NCBI RefSeq assembly: GCF_000378485.1
Contig: NZ_KB899970.1
Span: 62,001 to 126,000, forward strand
Length of the DNA: 64,000 bases
Direction: 5' to 3'
DNA from: Flavobacterium rivuli WB 3.3-2 = DSM 21788
Lineage (GTDB): Bacteria; Bacteroidota; Bacteroidia; Flavobacteriales; Flavobacteriaceae
The notes under the pieces were generated by a model. The model was given only the letters and a program-made list of their open reading frames with translations. It was not told the DNA's origin and ran no database searches. Shown one piece after another: positions 61,588 to 64,000 of the stretch (position 1 is its first letter; every line of letters begins with the position of its first letter). A program made the translations under genes and the position numbers.

Positions 61588-62886
61588 ATGAAAAATTTTG
61601 TAGCCGAATTGCAATGGCGTGGCATGGTGCACGACATTATGCCGGGAACCGAGGAACAACTGCTTAAGGAAATGACAACAGCCTATATAGGTTTCGACCC
61701 AACGTCTGACTCTCTGCACATAGGCAGCCTGGTGCCCATTATAATATTAAAACACCTGCACAACTATGGCCACAGGCCTATTGCCCTTGTGGGTGGTGCA
61801 ACCGGCATGATAGGCGACCCATCGGGCAAAAGCGATGAGCGCAACCTGCTGGATGAAGCTACACTAAACAAAAACGTAAACGGTATTAAAACCCTGCTTT
61901 CGCGTTTTCTCGATTTTAATTCGGCCGATGCCAATGCTCCCATACTTGTAAACAACTACGACTGGATGAAAGAATTTTCGTTCATAGGGTTTGTGCGCGA
62001 TGTGGGCAAGCGTATTACCGTGAACTATATGATGGCGAAGGACTCTGTTAAAAAACGCCTTACGGGCGAAGCAGGATCGGGCATGTCGTTTACAGAGTTT
62101 ACCTACCAGTTAATTCAGGGTTACGATTTTTACCATTTGCATAAAGAGTACAACTGTTTATTGCAGCTTGGCGGCAGCGACCAGTGGGGCAACATTACTA
62201 CGGGTACAGAGCTTGTGCGCCGTATGAATGGCGAGGGTGCAAAGGCGTATGCCATGACCTGCCCGCTTATTACTAAGGCAGACGGTTCTAAATTTGGGAA
62301 ATCCGAAGGTGGTAATGTATGGCTTACCGCCGATAAAACATCGCCTTACAAGTTTTACCAGTTTTGGGTAAAAACCAGCGATGCCGATGCCGAAAAGTAT
62401 ATTAAGATATTTACCTTTCTTCCGGAAGAAGAAATAAATACTTTGATAGAAGCACACAAAGAAGCGCCACATTTAAGGCAGTTGCAAAAAAAGCTTGCCG
62501 AAGAAGTTACAACATTTGTACATGGTGCTGAATTGCTTGAAGAAGCAATACGCAGGTCTGATTTTGTGTTTTCTAAATACAACTACGAGCAGTTAAATGC
62601 AGTAAGCGAAGACTTTTTTACAGATATTTTTGGTGAATTTTTTCATGCTGAAATAACTCATGAACAATTAAACGGCGATATTGATATTGTGGAATTGCTG
62701 GCTGATGTTACAAAGATATTCCCATCGAGAGGAGAAGCACGAAAAGGTATAGTGGCTAATGCCGTTGCCGTAAACAAAGAAAAAATTACTATTGACTATA
62801 AACTATCTGATAAAGATCTGGTTTTAGGCAAATACATACTGGTACAGTTTGGCAAAAATAAATCGTTTGTATTAACGGTTAAATAA
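61588..62886 (+). CDS. tyrS: tyrosyl-tRNA synthetase
   Basis: 432 residues, TyrRS class I. The HIGH-type motif is in FDPTSDSLHIGSLVP near residue 40 and the KMSKS-type loop is KFGKSEGGNVW near residue 235. A C-terminal S4 domain (FPSRGEARKGIVANAVAVNKEK) completes it. Length is normal. Own promoter and terminator. Confidence 0.97.
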   Translation: MKNFVAELQWRGMVHDIMPGTEEQLLKEMTTAYIGFDPTSDSLHIGSLVPIIILKHLHNYGHRPIALVGGATGMIGDPSGKSDERNLLDEATLNKNVNGIKTLLSRFLDFNSADANAPILVNNYDWMKEFSFIGFVRDVGKRITVNYMMAKDSVKKRLTGEAGSGMSFTEFTYQLIQGYDFYHLHKEYNCLLQLGGSDQWGNITTGTELVRRMNGEGAKAYAMTCPLITKADGSKFGKSEGGNVWLTADKTSPYKFYQFWVKTSDADAEKYIKIFTFLPEEEINTLIEAHKEAPHLRQLQKKLAEEVTTFVHGAELLEEAIRRSDFVFSKYNYEQLNAVSEDFFTDIFGEFFHAEITHEQLNGDIDIVELLADVTKIFPSRGEARKGIVANAVAVNKEKITIDYKLSDKDLVLGKYILVQFGKNKSFVLTVK

Positions 62887-62888
62887 TG

Positions 62889-62914
62889 AAAGGAGCTTTA
62901 GGGCTCCTTTTTTA
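62889..62914 (+). terminator. intrinsic terminator of tyrS
   Basis: AAAGGAGC / GCTCCTTT stem followed by TTTT. Confidence 0.85.
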
Positions 62915-62941
62915 TTTTTGCATGACAATCTAATATCCAGT

Positions 62942-63922
62942 TTAAAATACCATTAGGTTGCAGCCCCTTATATCGCTGTTATCAAAACGGCCCAGGACTT
63001 CAAAAGACTGGTTAGGGTATTTTTTGCCAAGGTCCTGTGTGGCTATAAAAGAGCAGGAATTAATGTTGGCAAGGTCTATAACATTTATACCGCCGGTTTT
63101 GCCGTAGTCTATATATGTTAAGGCATCTTCGGTATCGCGGATTAGGATATCCATCCATGGTGGGCATTCAAAAATACCATCACGAAGAGAGTAGGCCTGC
63201 GAGAGCAATTCCGTCATTCCGTATTCCGAATGTATTTTGCTTACGCCAAAACCGTTGCAAAGCACTTCGTGCAATTCCTCCCGAATCATTTCGCGGCGGC
63301 GGCCCTTCATACCGCCTGTTTCCATGATTATGGTATTCTTAAGGTTAAAGTTTTGCTTTTCTATAAGGTCGAGCAGGGCATACGTAACGCCTATTAACAA
63401 TACGTTCTGTCCGGCGTTATCCAGTTGGGTAAGTTTGGCTATAAGTTCGTCGTAGTTGTGCAGGTAAAAGCCGCTGTCAGGGTTATTAGAGCCTTGTATA
63501 AGGTCTTCCACCATGTATATGAGCGACGACCCTTCGCGCTGCAGGTATGAGGGCAGGAGGGCAAGAACGGCATAGTCTTCTATGTTGCCATAAAACTGCG
63601 AAAATGCCAGCCGAAAACTCTGCTCGTAATAATCAGTATCAGTTACTAAGTGCCTGCTGGTAACCATTCCGGTTGTGCCGCTGCTGGTAAAGGTTACTTT
63701 AACAGGATCTGCGGTGCTTACAACATCGTGCGATTTAAAAAACTGTATGGGCAGGAAAGGAATGTCCCTTACTAATTTTACATTGTTTTTATCCTTGTTT
63801 AAAAAACTGCAAAAATCGCGATATACCTTATTGTTATCATACTGATGACGAAACACTTTAAGCGTAGTTTTTTCGAACTCTTTTTTAGAGGCAATGGTAA
63901 AAATATCGGTAGTGGTAAGCAA
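62942..63922 (-). CDS. LuxE-like acyl-protein synthetase / acyltransferase
   Basis: About 326 residues of the LuxE/adenylate-forming group. The P-loop-like VTFTSSGTTGMVTSRH near residue 85 and SEYGMTELLSQAY near residue 235 match acyl-activating enzymes. It may activate or transfer an acyl group. The start is uncertain: no ATG is in frame near the 5' end. I give TTG at 63922; ATT at 63904 (IFTIASKKEFEK) would fit homologues better, and a TTG at 63940 lies within the -7-like box. Confidence 0.75.
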   Translation of the reverse strand: MLTTTDIFTIASKKEFEKTTLKVFRHQYDNNKVYRDFCSFLNKDKNNVKLVRDIPFLPIQFFKSHDVVSTADPVKVTFTSSGTTGMVTSRHLVTDTDYYEQSFRLAFSQFYGNIEDYAVLALLPSYLQREGSSLIYMVEDLIQGSNNPDSGFYLHNYDELIAKLTQLDNAGQNVLLIGVTYALLDLIEKQNFNLKNTIIMETGGMKGRRREMIREELHEVLCNGFGVSKIHSEYGMTELLSQAYSLRDGIFECPPWMDILIRDTEDALTYIDYGKTGGINVIDLANINSCSFIATQDLGKKYPNQSFEVLGRFDNSDIRGCNLMVF

Positions 63923-63937
63923 AGCAAAAAGTTTTAG

Positions 63938-63945
63938 CAAAAGTA
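63938..63945 (-). promoter_or_regulatory. -7-like box of the LuxE-like gene
   Basis: TACTTTTG on the minus strand, just after the terminator of the preceding (outside) gene. No -33 TTG at normal distance. Confidence 0.45.
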
Positions 63946-63950
63946 CAAAT

Positions 63951-63982
63951 AAAAAGCATCCCCTGTTTGTAGTAGGGGATGC
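63951..63982 (-). terminator. intrinsic terminator of a minus-strand gene beyond the right edge
   Basis: GCATCCCCT / AGGGGATGC stem followed on the minus strand by TTTTT. Confidence 0.75.
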
Positions 63983-64000
63983 TCATGAAATGATAATAAA

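Overview
The window reads as chromosomal DNA of a member of the Flavobacteriaceae (Bacteroidota), probably Flavobacterium or a close relative. The evidence is the low-GC sequence, the TAnnTTTG-type -7 boxes upstream of many genes, proteins with Bacteroidota-specific domains (T9SS sorting domain, DUF5686, DUF4271, DUF4296, DUF3098, DUF2490), and a 14-gene nuo operon with a short NuoG. I saw no rRNA, tRNA, CRISPR array, prophage or complete insertion sequence.

Layout. 1-413 (+): 3' end of a Nudix/winged-helix gene. 494-14837 (-): respiratory complex I, nuoA to nuoN, interrupted between nuoF and nuoG by a T9SS-secreted beta-propeller protein. 15135-18151 (-): cold-shock protein, aspS and a lipoprotein. 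18311-20359 (+): two tandem TlpA-like thioredoxin lipoprotein-type genes, then hpf (-). 20926-24310 (+): a TetR repressor, thioesterase, ketoacyl synthase and short-chain dehydrogenase, with the same palindromic operator upstream of tetR and of the thioesterase. 24409-31279: DUF2490 barrel, MscS channel, response regulator, outer-membrane barrel, a PAP2-like protein with rpoN, and an acyltransferase. 31429-39702 (-): asnS, DUF5686 outer-membrane protein, small proteins, frr, pyrH and a patatin; a frameshifted CotH-like gene remnant lies between asnS and DUF5686. 39802-44916: thioredoxin-like gene, a ~264-bp tandem repeat array, YiiX-like hydrolase, truB, uppP, DUF3098 and ftsX. 45127-48810 (+): leuS, 1227 codons. 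49118-63940: zinc peptidase, Lrp regulator with saccharopine dehydrogenase-like enzyme, DUF423, pckA, hemD/DUF4271, a GT2-pyrC pair, DUF4296, a carboxypeptidase-regulatory-like protein, an epimerase, tyrS and a LuxE-like acyltransferase.

The most unusual locus is leuS. Its editing domain carries an in-frame cassette of about 490 bp that encodes a DUF559 (PD-(D/E)XK-like) nuclease domain. The cassette is bounded by near-perfect inverted repeats that are themselves palindromes and are translated as part of the synthetase. Solo copies of the same palindrome family lie near 43.9 kb and inside the tandem array near 40.5 kb. A second, AT-rich extra segment sits between the catalytic core and the KMSKS loop of the same gene. 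This looks like a mobile element that tolerates insertion in essential coding sequence by keeping the frame open.

A second theme is the number of unrelated long intergenic palindromes (23.3, 27.8, 45.0, 48.8 and 50.7 kb), each built from a different short word, one of them in the leuS leader 10 nt from the start codon.
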